Origin: Pseudomonadota bacterium
GTDB taxonomy: Bacteria; Pseudomonadota; Alphaproteobacteria; Rhizobiales; Beijerinckiaceae
Direction: 5' to 3'
Length of the DNA: 16,084 nt
Assembly (NCBI GenBank): GCA_023423995.1
Contig: JAFAEL010000110.1
Location: forward strand, 1 to 16,084
In this document: positions 1 to 8,643 of the stretch, piece by piece
How the letters are laid out: the number at the start of each line of letters is the position of its first letter
Numbering within the stretch: position 1 is the first letter of the stretch
Made by a program: the position numbers and the translations under genes
The notes under the pieces: generated by a model
Seen by the model: the letters and a program-made list of their open reading frames with translations, nothing else
Database searches by the model: none
Told to the model about the DNA's origin: nothing

Positions 1-2519
<2,519 letters not shown>

Positions 2520-2563
2520 GTTCCCGCTCCCGCCCGGCCAGATCAAAGCCGGTTCGATCCATC

Positions 2564-2569
2564 TTTATA
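2564..2569 (-). promoter_or_regulatory. possible -10 box for the poly-HAMP kinase
   Basis: On the minus strand TATAAA stands about 45 bp before the kinase ATG, in the only AT-richer patch of the 2520-2619 gap. No convincing -35 box is seen at 16-18 bp, so this is a weak call. The kinase could equally be read through from the DUF5985 genes. Confidence 0.25.
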
Positions 2570-2585
2570 GCTAAGCCACTCGGGC

Positions 2586-2616
2586 GGGGCACGGCCAAAC
2601 TGCGGCCGCAAGCCCC
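2586..2616 (-). terminator. GC-rich hairpin between DUF5985 gene and kinase
   Basis: Arms GGGGC (2586-2590) and GCCCC (2612-2616) enclose a second stem CGGCC/GGCCG and the palindrome TGCGGCCGCA (2601-2610). It lies just after the second DUF5985 gene. There is no U-run on the minus strand, so it may only slow or partly stop transcription before the kinase. Confidence 0.3.
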
Positions 2617-2619
2617 TTG

Positions 2620-2886
2620 TCACCGAGAGGAGGCGCGGCGCGTGTTCTTGCGGAGGATCGCGGCGATGATCAGGAGGAAGGCGAACAGACGGATCAGGTA
2701 GAACCAGGTCTGCTCCTCCTTCGGCAGCCCGGACCATGCGATCAGGACCTGCTCCAGCGAGAGCAGCGCAAAGGCTGCCGCGAAGACGGCGAAGAGCTCG
2801 TCCCGCGTCTGGGACCAGAATTTCAGGAAGAAGACGGCGGCGATGAGGTACCCCATCGCGACCGCGCCGAAGCTGAAGTCGAGCAC
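2620..2886 (-). CDS. small membrane protein, DUF5985-like (distal copy)
   Basis: 88 residues with a GTG start at 2884-2886, two bases after the preceding gene's stop; GGAGGA lies about 9 bases upstream on the mRNA and supports this start. Three hydrophobic segments are visible (about residues 4-22, 31-50 and 61-79). Between the first two is the pattern FFLKFWSQTRDELFAVFAAAF, which I recognise as the DUF5985 signature (FLRFW..TRDRLF.FFA). Function of the family is unknown. It is translationally coupled to the other DUF5985-like gene and the winged-helix gene, so the three products probably act together at the inner membrane. The pairing of two related but diverged copies suggests a hetero-oligomer (inference). 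Confidence 0.85.
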   Translation of the reverse strand: MLDFSFGAVAMGYLIAAVFFLKFWSQTRDELFAVFAAAFALLSLEQVLIAWSGLPKEEQTWFYLIRLFAFLLIIAAILRKNTRRASSR

Positions 2887-2888
2887 GG

Positions 2889-3161
2889 TCAGCGCTCCTC
2901 CGCTTCCCAGATGAACCCGAACAGCAGCACGCTAATCCCGGCGATGGAGGTCAGTCGACGGTAGACGAGGAAGTCGATGCTCTCGATCACGAGCAAGTCG
3001 ATCACCACCAGGAGGTTGTTGAGGGCGAGCAGGACAAAGCAGCCCGCGCTCCAGAGCAGCAGCTTTCCCCCGGTCTGGAGATAGCTGCGCACGAGCAGCG
3101 CCGCGCAGCCGGCGCTCGCCAGCAGGCAGAGCAGGTAGATCGCGGCCTTTGTGCCGGACAT
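2889..3161 (-). CDS. small membrane protein, DUF5985-like (proximal copy)
   Basis: 90 residues from an ATG at 3159-3161, three bases after the stop of the upstream winged-helix gene. Three hydrophobic stretches are visible: AAIYLLCLLASAGCAALLV, LLLWSAGCFVLLALNNLLVVIDLL, and SIAGISVLLFGFIW near the C-terminus. The segment around GGKLLLWSAGCFVLLALNNLL aligns by eye with the RDELFAVFAAAFALLSLEQVL segment of its neighbour, so the two look like paralogues. No catalytic motif is visible. DUF5985 proteins have no assigned role; the setting among a diguanylate cyclase and a sensor kinase suggests a signalling accessory function (inference). Confidence 0.85.
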   Translation of the reverse strand: MSGTKAAIYLLCLLASAGCAALLVRSYLQTGGKLLLWSAGCFVLLALNNLLVVIDLLVIESIDFLVYRRLTSIAGISVLLFGFIWEAEER

Positions 3162-3164
3162 GCG

Positions 3165-3575
3165 TCAGTCCTTCCTCAGCCTGAATGCGTCGGCAAAGGA
3201 GCGAAGCCGGTCTGCCCGGCCGAAGAGAGCCTGAGTCACGATTGTCGGGCGCTCGCGATAGAGGATTTCCAGGTCGCTCGTCAGGCGGTCGAAAGCCGGC
3301 GATGCGGGAGCATATCGCCACGCTCCGCTCTCGTCGGCCATCGCCAACCCGGCAGTCTGCAGCGTAACCAGACCGTCCTTCACGACGGATGAACTTGCCC
3401 GCAACTCGCGCACGAGTTCCTCCTGGCTCCAGCTCCGGGACGCGGATCTCCGAAGGTGAAGCAGAAGCTCGACATTCCAAACCGATCTGATCGAGTATCG
3501 GACAAACTCGAGAAGCTCGTTCTCGATCACGCCCTCCTGGCCGTCGACGCTGCCCCGCGGGGCTAGAACAATCAC
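3165..3575 (-). CDS. winged-helix-like small protein linked to the DUF5985 pair
   Basis: 136 residues; GTG start at 3573-3575, with only a distant GGGAG upstream. A second GTG near residue 16 is possible, so the N-terminus is uncertain. The body (LLEFVRYSIRSVWNVELLLHLRR, then SWSQEELVRELRASSSVVKDGLVTLQTAGL, then a short beta-like WRYAP) reads as helix - helix - recognition helix - wing, the usual order of a winged-helix fold. The C-terminal 50 residues are helical and charged (LTSDLEILYRERPTIVTQALFG). It may be a DNA-binding regulator of its own operon or a protein-interaction wHTH; the sequence does not decide. It starts 40 bp after the diguanylate cyclase stop and is followed at 3 bp by the DUF5985 genes, so all four may be one transcript. 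Confidence 0.8.
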   Translation of the reverse strand: MIVLAPRGSVDGQEGVIENELLEFVRYSIRSVWNVELLLHLRRSASRSWSQEELVRELRASSSVVKDGLVTLQTAGLAMADESGAWRYAPASPAFDRLTSDLEILYRERPTIVTQALFGRADRLRSFADAFRLRKD

Positions 3576-3614
3576 GCCGCCGCCGCAATCTCCCGGGGTG
3601 TACGGATTGCGGGC

Positions 3615-5564
3615 CTAGGCGGCTCGCAGTTGTGGATCCGCTGTCCCGGTGAGCGCGGGAGCCGTTATAACGCGGTTCCGGCCATCCCGCTTCGCGGCAT
3701 AAAGCGCCTGGTCCGCGACTTCGACGAGGTCGGCGGGGCCGGGCTCCGCGCCCGCCCTGTCCCCAGGCCGGCGGGCCGGCGCCTGGAACGTCGCGACGCC
3801 CACGCTCGCCGTGATCACGCCGTAGGGTGCGTTGCTGGAATGCGCCTGGCCGAGATCCTGCACGGCCCGGCGCGCGTGCTCGGCGATGCGATAGGCCGCA
3901 ACCGCATCGGTTCCGGGAAGCAGGAGGGCGATTTCCTCGCCGCCATACCGGGCGACGAGATCGCCGGGGCGGGTCGCCACGTTGCGGATTGCGCCAGCCA
4001 CGAACCGGAGGCATTCGTCGCCGGCCCGGTGACCATAGGCGTCGTTGAAGAGCTTGTACCGGTCGACGTCCAGGAGCACGAGCGACAGGGGAGCGCCCAT
4101 GCGCAGCGCCCTGTGCCACTCGGCAGAGAGCGCCTCGTCGAAGCTGCGCCTGTTGGCGAGCCCCGTGAGGCCATCGGTCCGGGCCAATTCCAGGAGCTTG
4201 GCCTCGAGGCGCTTGCGGTCGGTCACGTCGCGCGAACTGGTGACCGCACCGTTGCACCGGCCGGTGGTCGGGTCGGTCAGGACGCGCACGGTCGTCTCGA
4301 GCCAGATTTCGGCCCCGTTCCGATGGGCGGCGCGATAGCAGAGCACCGCCTCGCCGCCGCTCTCCCGTAGCCGCAGCATCTCGTCTTCCACCCTCGGCCG
4401 GTCTTCGGCGTGGATGCGATCGAGGGAATGGCCTCCGATCAGATTCCGCGGCTCCAATCCGAGCAGCCGTCGCGAGGCCGGCGACACGTAGGTCTGGTAC
4501 CCTCGATCGTCGACGCGGCAGAGCATGTCGCTCGAATTCTCGGCCACGAGACGGAAGCGGGCTTCGGCCTCCCGCAGCGCGAGGTCCGCCCTGTGGCGAC
4601 GGGCGACCTGATGGCCGAGGAGGCCGGCGGCCGCGAGGATGAGCAGGATCACGGGAATGGCGGCCGCAATCCTCCAGGATGCCTGCTTTCGCCAGGCTTC
4701 CAGCGCCTTGTCCTCGGGAAAGGAGGCGACGGCCATGACGGGATAGCTGCTGGCGAGCCGCGAAGCGCCGATCTGGGGCGCGCCACTTGCGGCCTTCAGC
4801 CCCGGCAGAGGCCCGTTCGCCGCCCCGGCAGCAACGGGCAACCCGGCAAACGGCCTGCCGATCGCGTCCTCGTCGAGGGGGTAGCGGGACAGGACAGCGC
4901 CATCGCGGTGCAGGAGAGCGATCACGCTGCCTGCCGGAATGGCGAATTTCACGTAGAAGTCGTGGAAATAGTCTACGTCGATCGCGGCGCGGACGACGCC
5001 GCGAAACGACCCGTCCGCGCCTTCCAGCCGGCGAGAGACGGTGAGAACCATGCGACCGTCGGAAGCCTTCAAGGGCGGTCCCAGAAAGGGCTCCCGCCCG
5101 GCATCGGCCATGTGGTGCTGGAAGTAGGGTGCGTGCGATCGGTCGTCGCCGATACCTCTCTGATCCGTGGAGGTTGCGAGCACACGTCCGTCGGGTCCCA
5201 GCACGGCAAGGCTGCGCATCACCGGCATCTTGGCACCCCAGACACGGAGGGCGCCGCTGACGCTCTCCAGCGCATCGGTGGAGGGTGTGGTCTGCTCGAG
5301 TCGTCCGACGAGTCCGGACACCGCCGTGTCCATGATCTCGAACGTCTCCTCCGCCTGCCGGACGAGGGAGAGCGCGAGATTCGCGGTCGTGAGCTGCGCC
5401 TGCTCGAGCGCGAGGCCGCGCGCGCGCCATTCGCGCCACAGCTCGCTGGCCGCCAGCACGCCGCAGACGAGGAGCGCGAAGCCCATGATGAGGGCGGGCA
5501 TCCTGTGCGGGTCCCCGCCGACCCGATGCAAGCTGGCTGTTGAGCGGAGCGGGGGAAGGCGCAT
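3615..5564 (-). CDS. membrane diguanylate cyclase: dCache - PAS - GGDEF
   Basis: About 649 residues from ATG 5562-5564. The frame is open further, to a TTG at 5633, but those 23 residues look non-native. A TM helix at about 24-41 and another at about 298-318 flank a periplasmic sensor of some 255 residues with Cache features (DGRVLATSTDQRGIGDDRSH, PYFQHHM, VVRAAIDVDYF). A PAS domain follows (about 337-455; FRLVAENSSDMLCRVDDRG), ending in the typical SSRDVTDRKRLE linker. The GGDEF domain begins LARTDGLTGLANRRSF. The active-site signature is GGEEI (about 541-545), and an RxxD product-inhibition site (RPGD, about 532) sits five residues before it. Known role: condensation of two GTP to c-di-GMP. 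Isoleucine at the last signature position is a mild deviation. No EAL domain is present. The ligand of the sensor cannot be predicted. Confidence 0.92.
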   Translation of the reverse strand: MRLPPLRSTASLHRVGGDPHRMPALIMGFALLVCGVLAASELWREWRARGLALEQAQLTTANLALSLVRQAEETFEIMDTAVSGLVGRLEQTTPSTDALESVSGALRVWGAKMPVMRSLAVLGPDGRVLATSTDQRGIGDDRSHAPYFQHHMADAGREPFLGPPLKASDGRMVLTVSRRLEGADGSFRGVVRAAIDVDYFHDFYVKFAIPAGSVIALLHRDGAVLSRYPLDEDAIGRPFAGLPVAAGAANGPLPGLKAASGAPQIGASRLASSYPVMAVASFPEDKALEAWRKQASWRIAAAIPVILLILAAAGLLGHQVARRHRADLALREAEARFRLVAENSSDMLCRVDDRGYQTYVSPASRRLLGLEPRNLIGGHSLDRIHAEDRPRVEDEMLRLRESGGEAVLCYRAAHRNGAEIWLETTVRVLTDPTTGRCNGAVTSSRDVTDRKRLEAKLLELARTDGLTGLANRRSFDEALSAEWHRALRMGAPLSLVLLDVDRYKLFNDAYGHRAGDECLRFVAGAIRNVATRPGDLVARYGGEEIALLLPGTDAVAAYRIAEHARRAVQDLGQAHSSNAPYGVITASVGVATFQAPARRPGDRAGAEPGPADLVEVADQALYAAKRDGRNRVITAPALTGTADPQLRAA

Positions 5565-5593
5565 CGTCACCCGGGGATGGGTCTGCTCGCTTG

Positions 5594-5619
5594 GGAACCG
5601 CCAGAAGCGGCATACGGTT
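5594..5619 (+). promoter_or_regulatory. possible general-stress (EcfG-type) promoter before the Nudix gene
   Basis: GGAAC at 5594-5598, 17 bases, then GGTT at 5616-5619. The alphaproteobacterial EcfG consensus is GGAAC - 16/17 - CGTT, so one of nine positions differs. The predicted start of transcription lies about 40 bp before the Nudix ATG at 5668. This short gap also holds the start of the divergent cyclase gene. Confidence 0.3.
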
Positions 5620-5667
5620 TGATCCTGCACCAAGGCTGGTTTCAGACTTTCCTCGCGGAGAGCTCAA

Positions 5668-6285
5668 ATGCGACAGATCGCGCAGCGGTTGCAGCGCGCC
5701 GCGACGTCAGCCTTCTTGCACTTTGTGCGTCTCTACCCACACCTTCCTGCGGCTATTCGCGTTAGAATGGCCGAATCACTCCAGTCCGCCCGACCGAAGA
5801 AAAGAAGCCGGGCAATTGGCCGAACGAGAACGGATTTGCCCAAGCCGCGCGTACAATACGGCGCCCTCCCCTTCCGGACGACGGAAGGCAGCCTCGAGAT
5901 CCTGCTGGCGACCTCGCGGGAAACGAAGCGGTGGATCATACCCAAGGGCTGGCCGATGAAGGGCAAGTCCCCTCACAAGACGGCGGAGCGGGAGGCCTTC
6001 GAGGAGGCGGGGCTGAAGGGCAAGATCCAGCAGCGCGCCATCGGGTCCTATCGCTACGAGAAGAAGCTCAAGGACGGGGCGTTCGTCGAATGCGTCGTCG
6101 AGGTCTTTCCGATGAAGGTCAGCGAGCAGCGCCGCCGCTGGCCCGAGCATGCGCAGCGCGAGACGAAGTGGCTCGCGCCGGGCGAGGCGGCCGCAGCCGT
6201 GCACGAGCCTGAACTGGCCGCCCTGATCGCAAAGTTCGAGGCGACCTTCGGGGCCGACCGCGCCGCGGAGCCGAAGGCCGCCTGA
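5668..6285 (+). CDS. Nudix hydrolase (diphosphoinositol-polyphosphate-type)
   Basis: 205 residues. ATG 5668 has GGAGAG five bases upstream; an internal ATG at 5767 has no ribosome site, although the first 33 residues are a basic, amphipathic extension not needed for the fold. Nudix box at residues 94-116: G94, then K100, then REAFEEAGL (108-116). The canonical first glutamate of GX5EX7REUXEEXGU is lysine here, while the metal-binding REXXEE core is intact. The PKGWP lead-in is as in the MutT-like branch that resembles eukaryotic diphosphoinositol-polyphosphate phosphohydrolases. Expected chemistry: metal-dependent cleavage of a nucleoside diphosphate linked to X; the actual substrate is unknown. 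It is divergent from the diguanylate cyclase and convergent with the small gene at 6310-6531. The C-terminus is alanine- and charge-rich. Confidence 0.9.
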   Translation: MRQIAQRLQRAATSAFLHFVRLYPHLPAAIRVRMAESLQSARPKKRSRAIGRTRTDLPKPRVQYGALPFRTTEGSLEILLATSRETKRWIIPKGWPMKGKSPHKTAEREAFEEAGLKGKIQQRAIGSYRYEKKLKDGAFVECVVEVFPMKVSEQRRRWPEHAQRETKWLAPGEAAAAVHEPELAALIAKFEATFGADRAAEPKAA

Positions 6286-6292
6286 ACGGCCG

Positions 6293-6309
6293 GCGAGGCG
6301 ATGCCTCGC
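6293..6309 (+). terminator. hairpin at the convergent end of the Nudix gene
   Basis: Perfect 7-bp stem GCGAGGC / GCCTCGC with a GAT loop, eight bases after the Nudix stop. It is followed on the plus strand by a pyrimidine-rich stretch (CTCCTTTTCTTC). It abuts the stop codon of the convergent small gene, so it may serve both strands, but the run is not purely U. Confidence 0.5.
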
Positions 6310-6531
6310 TCAGATCTCCTTTTCTTCGGCCGGGCCGTGCTTCTGGGGCCTGTGCCCCTCCTGGCCCGGATTGTTGTGCTTGTTGTGGCTGCTCTCCTGG
6401 GCGGCCGGATGGTCGAGCGAGCCGGATTCATGCCGCGGCGGCGGGAGCGGGGCGTCGGGACGCCAGTCCTGGGACTCGAGCCCAGCCTCGAACTGACGGA
6501 TCTGGTGCTCGTGGGTCTTGGATCCTGACAT
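6310..6531 (-). CDS. small hydrophilic protein with a KTHEHQIRQFE N-terminus
   Basis: 73 residues from ATG 6529-6531. The mRNA has AAGGAGG five bases before this ATG, a near-ideal ribosome site, which decides against the GTG two codons upstream. The product starts MSGSKTHEHQIRQFEAGLES and is then rich in P, H, Q, N and D, ending KHGPAEEKEI, with no hydrophobic core, so it is probably largely disordered. The KTHE.Q.R..E opening resembles small uncharacterised alphaproteobacterial proteins (KTHEQQLRI.ERK type, from memory). No function is known to me. Two EcfG-like promoter matches lie upstream. The strong ribosome site makes it a real gene despite its size. Confidence 0.75.
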   Translation of the reverse strand: MSGSKTHEHQIRQFEAGLESQDWRPDAPLPPPRHESGSLDHPAAQESSHNKHNNPGQEGHRPQKHGPAEEKEI

Positions 6532-6551
6532 GGTCACCTCCTTCCGGAGGA

Positions 6552-6576
6552 AACGGCCGACGCGCCCGCCGGTTCG
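6552..6576 (-). promoter_or_regulatory. possible EcfG-type promoter for the small THEHQ gene
   Basis: Read on the minus strand: CGAAC (6576-6572), 16 bases, CGTT (6555-6552), followed at about 20 bp by the ATG at 6531. Consensus is GGAAC - 16/17 - CGTT; one mismatch in the upstream box. A second candidate stands at 6598-6623 (GGAGC - 17 - CGTT, also one mismatch). Confidence 0.3.
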
Positions 6577-6706
6577 ACGCGCGCGACATCCCGCGGAAAC
6601 GTGCCGGCCCTAGGCCACGCTCCCGCATGGTGACTTTTTGCCGATTGCGCCGGCCGGAGAGGTCGGCTTCATTGCGCCGCAACAACGCCCCTGCAGCGAA
6701 GTCCTC

Positions 6707-6787
6707 GTGATCCGGCTGATCATTCCCTTCCTGCTCGGCGTGCTCGGGCCGATCGCGATCGTCGGCTACCTCCTGCTGCAGCAGTGA
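6707..6787 (+). CDS. possible 26-residue membrane peptide
   Basis: GTG-started frame encoding an almost wholly hydrophobic peptide: MIRLIIPFLLGVLGPIAIV followed by GYLLLQQ. It fits a single TM helix with a positively charged N-end and a polar C-end. Only a weak purine patch (GCGAAG) precedes the GTG. It fills the gap between the divergently placed THEHQ gene and the convergent acetyltransferase. Many real bacterial small proteins look like this, but so can chance frames at high GC. The last codons overlap a perfect 12-bp palindrome, CTGCTGCAGCAG (6773-6784). Confidence 0.35.
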   Translation: MIRLIIPFLLGVLGPIAIVGYLLLQQ

Positions 6788-6796
6788 GGCCCGAAG

Positions 6797-7300
6797 CTAG
6801 CCGCGCAATGCCATGACCCGCCCCGATGCACGCTCCAGCGCGCCGGGGGCGAGTTCGACCGCCAGGAACCGGGCCGGGTCCACGGGCCCGGGCATTTCCA
6901 GCCTGCCCTTCGCTACGGGGACGAAGCCGAACCGGGCATAGTAGGGCTGGTCTCCGACGAGGAGCACGAGGCCGTGCCCGGCCTCCCGGGCAGCCGCGAG
7001 GCTGCGCTCCATCAGGGCTGCCCCGATGCCGCGCCCCTCGAAGGCCGGCTCCACGGCCAGAGGCCCGAGCGCGAGAGCGTTCTCGCGGCCGGCCAGGACC
7101 GGCGACATCCGCACCGACCCGACGAGAAGGGTGCCGACCAGCGCCGCGAAGGAGAGGTCGAGCCGCTCCGGCACGCCCTCGCGCAGGCGAAAGGCGGTGC
7201 GGGCGAAACGGCCCGGCCCGAAGGCGCGCTCGTGCAGGTGCAGGATGGCGTCGGCATCGCCAGGGAGTTCGTGCCGGATCTGGACGGCGAGATCGGTCAT
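6797..7300 (-). CDS. GNAT family N-acetyltransferase, YhbS-like
   Basis: 167 residues from ATG 7298-7300; only a weak ribosome site is visible. GNAT features in order: N-terminal IRHELPGDADAILHLHERAF; the central strand LALGPLAVEPAFEGRGIGAALMERS, whose EGRGIG (about 88-93) is the acetyl-CoA pyrophosphate-binding loop of motif A; then GLVLLVGDQPYYARFGFVPV. The combination GPLAV..EGRGIG plus LVGD.PYY.RFGF is typical of COG3153 (YhbS), predicted to transfer acetyl groups from acetyl-CoA to an amine. The substrate cannot be read from the sequence. Monocistronic by layout. Length fits the family. Confidence 0.92.
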   Translation of the reverse strand: MTDLAVQIRHELPGDADAILHLHERAFGPGRFARTAFRLREGVPERLDLSFAALVGTLLVGSVRMSPVLAGRENALALGPLAVEPAFEGRGIGAALMERSLAAAREAGHGLVLLVGDQPYYARFGFVPVAKGRLEMPGPVDPARFLAVELAPGALERASGRVMALRG

Positions 7301-7415
7301 GGGAATGCGCTTACACTGTCATTCCGGGCGAGCGAAGCGACAGCGGGGACCTACGACCGGGCGCCGCAGCCGGATCGTGCCAGACGGATGGGACGCGGAC
7401 GCGATACGTGTCTCG

Positions 7416-7444
7416 TTGACCAGACCGGGCACTCGGCGTAAGCG
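7416..7444 (+). promoter_or_regulatory. possible promoter in the gene-poor gap
   Basis: TTGACC at 7416-7421 and TAAGCG at 7439-7444 with a 17-bp spacer. The -35 is good and the -10 is poor but tolerable for an alphaproteobacterial housekeeping promoter. It would drive either a small RNA ending at about 7568 or the frame at 7617. Confidence 0.3.
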
Positions 7445-7449
7445 GCACC

Positions 7450-7568
7450 CATGATCCGTCGCGCCAGCAACGCCGTGAGCTATCGCCTGCCCTTACCATA
7501 GGGCGGCTGCGTTCGATCACGACCAACGATCATCCCAAGCCGCCGCATCCCGGCGGCGCTTTCATTTT
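7450..7568 (+). ncRNA. candidate small RNA or terminated leader (about 120 nt)
   Basis: No protein is supported from 7301 to 7616 (316 bp). Within it, a promoter-like pair (7416-7444) is followed by a small stem GCCCT/AGGGC (7489-7504, loop TACCAT) and then by an intrinsic terminator at 7539-7568. Start and identity are inferred; I do not recognise an RNA family. The left part (7317-7350) begins with CATTCCGGGCGAGCGAAGCG, wording commonly found in interspersed repeats of this bacterial order. Confidence 0.3.
7539..7568 (+). terminator. intrinsic terminator-like hairpin
   Basis: Perfect 7-bp GC stem GCCGCCG / CGGCGGC with loop CATCC (7539-7557), followed by GCTTTCATTTT. The T-rich side is on the plus strand only. 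No protein gene ends just upstream on that strand, so it probably ends an untranslated transcript or attenuates the gene at 7617. Confidence 0.6.
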
Positions 7569-7616
7569 CAGACAGGTCTCCGGGGGCGGCACGTCCCCTA
7601 ACGGCGAGAGACCACG

Positions 7617-7892
7617 ATGCCTTCCCAGCCAGAGTTCACCCATTCGCCCGGCGCGAGCGAGCCCGATCATGAATCCGCCCGGCGCCTCGCGGATGGCGAC
7701 AGGATGACCGGGCCTTCCGAGCCGTGCCTGTTCGAGGTGAAGCACGGCGCCACCGTCATTCGGATCGCCGATGATTGGGACGGTCACCTCCTCATCGAGA
7801 AGCTGTATGTCGGTCTCCGGCAAGCCCGGACGGCGAGGGACAAAACGACCCGGCTGACGCAAGCAGGACCGGTCCGCGACAAGAAGGACTGA
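7617..7892 (+). CDS. hypothetical protein, 91 residues
   Basis: ATG start with a modest purine-rich stretch (GGCGAGAG) six bases upstream. Codon third positions are mostly G or C, as in neighbouring genes. The N-terminal 35 residues are polar (PSQPEFTHSPGASEPDHESA), the middle is more protein-like (CLFEVKHGATVIRIADDWDG, then HLLIEKLYVGLRQA), and the end is basic. There is no TM segment or recognised domain. It converges on livF, and its TGA forms one end of an inverted repeat whose other end is the livF stop, which supports it being a gene. Function unknown. Confidence 0.5.
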   Translation: MPSQPEFTHSPGASEPDHESARRLADGDRMTGPSEPCLFEVKHGATVIRIADDWDGHLLIEKLYVGLRQARTARDKTTRLTQAGPVRDKKD

Positions 7893-7920
7893 GCCGCTCC
7901 GGGACGAGAGCTCCGGCTCA
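7890..7920. terminator. inverted repeat bounded by the two convergent stop codons
   Basis: TGAGCCG (7890-7896) and CGGCTCA (7914-7920) are perfect 7-bp arms around a 17-base loop. TGA closes the hypothetical gene at 7617-7892 and TCA is the livF stop read on the other strand. The minus side runs into a T-rich stretch (GTCCTTCTTGTC), so termination of the liv operon is plausible. Confidence 0.45.
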
Positions 7921-8643
7921 GCTCGCGACCGCCTTGATCCCGAGATAGGCCGCGATGACGCGCTCGTCCTGCCGGAGCTCGGAGGCCGGGCCCTCCAGGA
8001 CCACGGAGCCGTTCTCGAGCACATAGCCGTAATCGGCGAGCTCCAGCGCGGCCCGGGCGTTCTGCTCGACCAGGAGGATCGAGACGCCGCTCGCCCGCAG
8101 TTCCGAGACCGTGTGGAAGATGTCCTTCACGATCAGCGGCGCGAGGCCGAGGCTCGGCTCGTCGAGCATGAGGAGGCGCGGCCGGCTCATCAGGGCGCGG
8201 GCCATCGCGAGCATCTGCCGTTCGCCGCCCGAGAGCGTTCCGGCGAGTTGCGCCCGACGCTCCTTCAGGCGCGGGAACAGGCGCCACATCTCCTCCAGCG
8301 TCTGGCCGTATTCGGCCGAGCCGCGGCGGCGGAAGCCGCCGAGCCGGAGATTGTCCTCCACGCTCATCGTGACGAAGAGCTCGCGCTTCTCGGGCACGAG
8401 GCTCATGCCGTCCGCGACCCGCTGCTCGACCCGGTAGCCGTCGAGGGAGCGGCCGTCGAACCGCACCTCGCCGCGCGAGCGCAGCACGCCCATGATGGCG
8501 CCGAGCAGGGAGGTCTTGCCCGCCCCGTTCGGCCCGAGGATGGCGACGATGGAGCCCTGCGGCGCCTGGAGGGAGACATCCCGCACCGCCTCGACCCGCC
8601 CATAGGCGACGCAGAGCTTGTCGACGGAGAGAAGCGGGCTCAT
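7918..8643 (-). CDS. livF: LIV-type ABC transporter ATP-binding protein LivF
   Basis: 241 residues, ATG 8641-8643 overlapping the stop of the upstream livM-livG gene (ATGA). Complete ABC ATPase: Walker A GPNGAGKT, Q-loop region MSLVPEKRELFVTMSVEDNL, signature LSGGERQ, Walker B RLLMLDEPSLGLAP, and the H/switch region ILLVEQNARAAL, where the usual histidine is replaced by glutamine. The pattern SLGLAP and LVEQN is characteristic of LivF. Normal length. It forms one of the two nucleotide-binding subunits of a branched-chain amino acid / HAAT importer. The substrate may be other than amino acids, because paa genes stand nearby (inference). Confidence 0.95.
   Translation of the reverse strand: MSPLLSVDKLCVAYGRVEAVRDVSLQAPQGSIVAILGPNGAGKTSLLGAIMGVLRSRGEVRFDGRSLDGYRVEQRVADGMSLVPEKRELFVTMSVEDNLRLGGFRRRGSAEYGQTLEEMWRLFPRLKERRAQLAGTLSGGERQMLAMARALMSRPRLLMLDEPSLGLAPLIVKDIFHTVSELRASGVSILLVEQNARAALELADYGYVLENGSVVLEGPASELRQDERVIAAYLGIKAVAS

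Noticed and set aside
2932..5667. 911-residue minus-strand open frame
   Set aside because: Runs out of phase through the diguanylate cyclase, the winged-helix gene and a DUF5985 gene; the product is arginine/proline-rich with no domain.
7301..7450. Possible tRNA or known structured RNA in the gap after the acetyltransferase
   Set aside because: No cloverleaf, CCA end or T-loop GTTCGA in a fitting position was found. Only a repeat-like CATTCCGGGCGAGCG phrase is visible.
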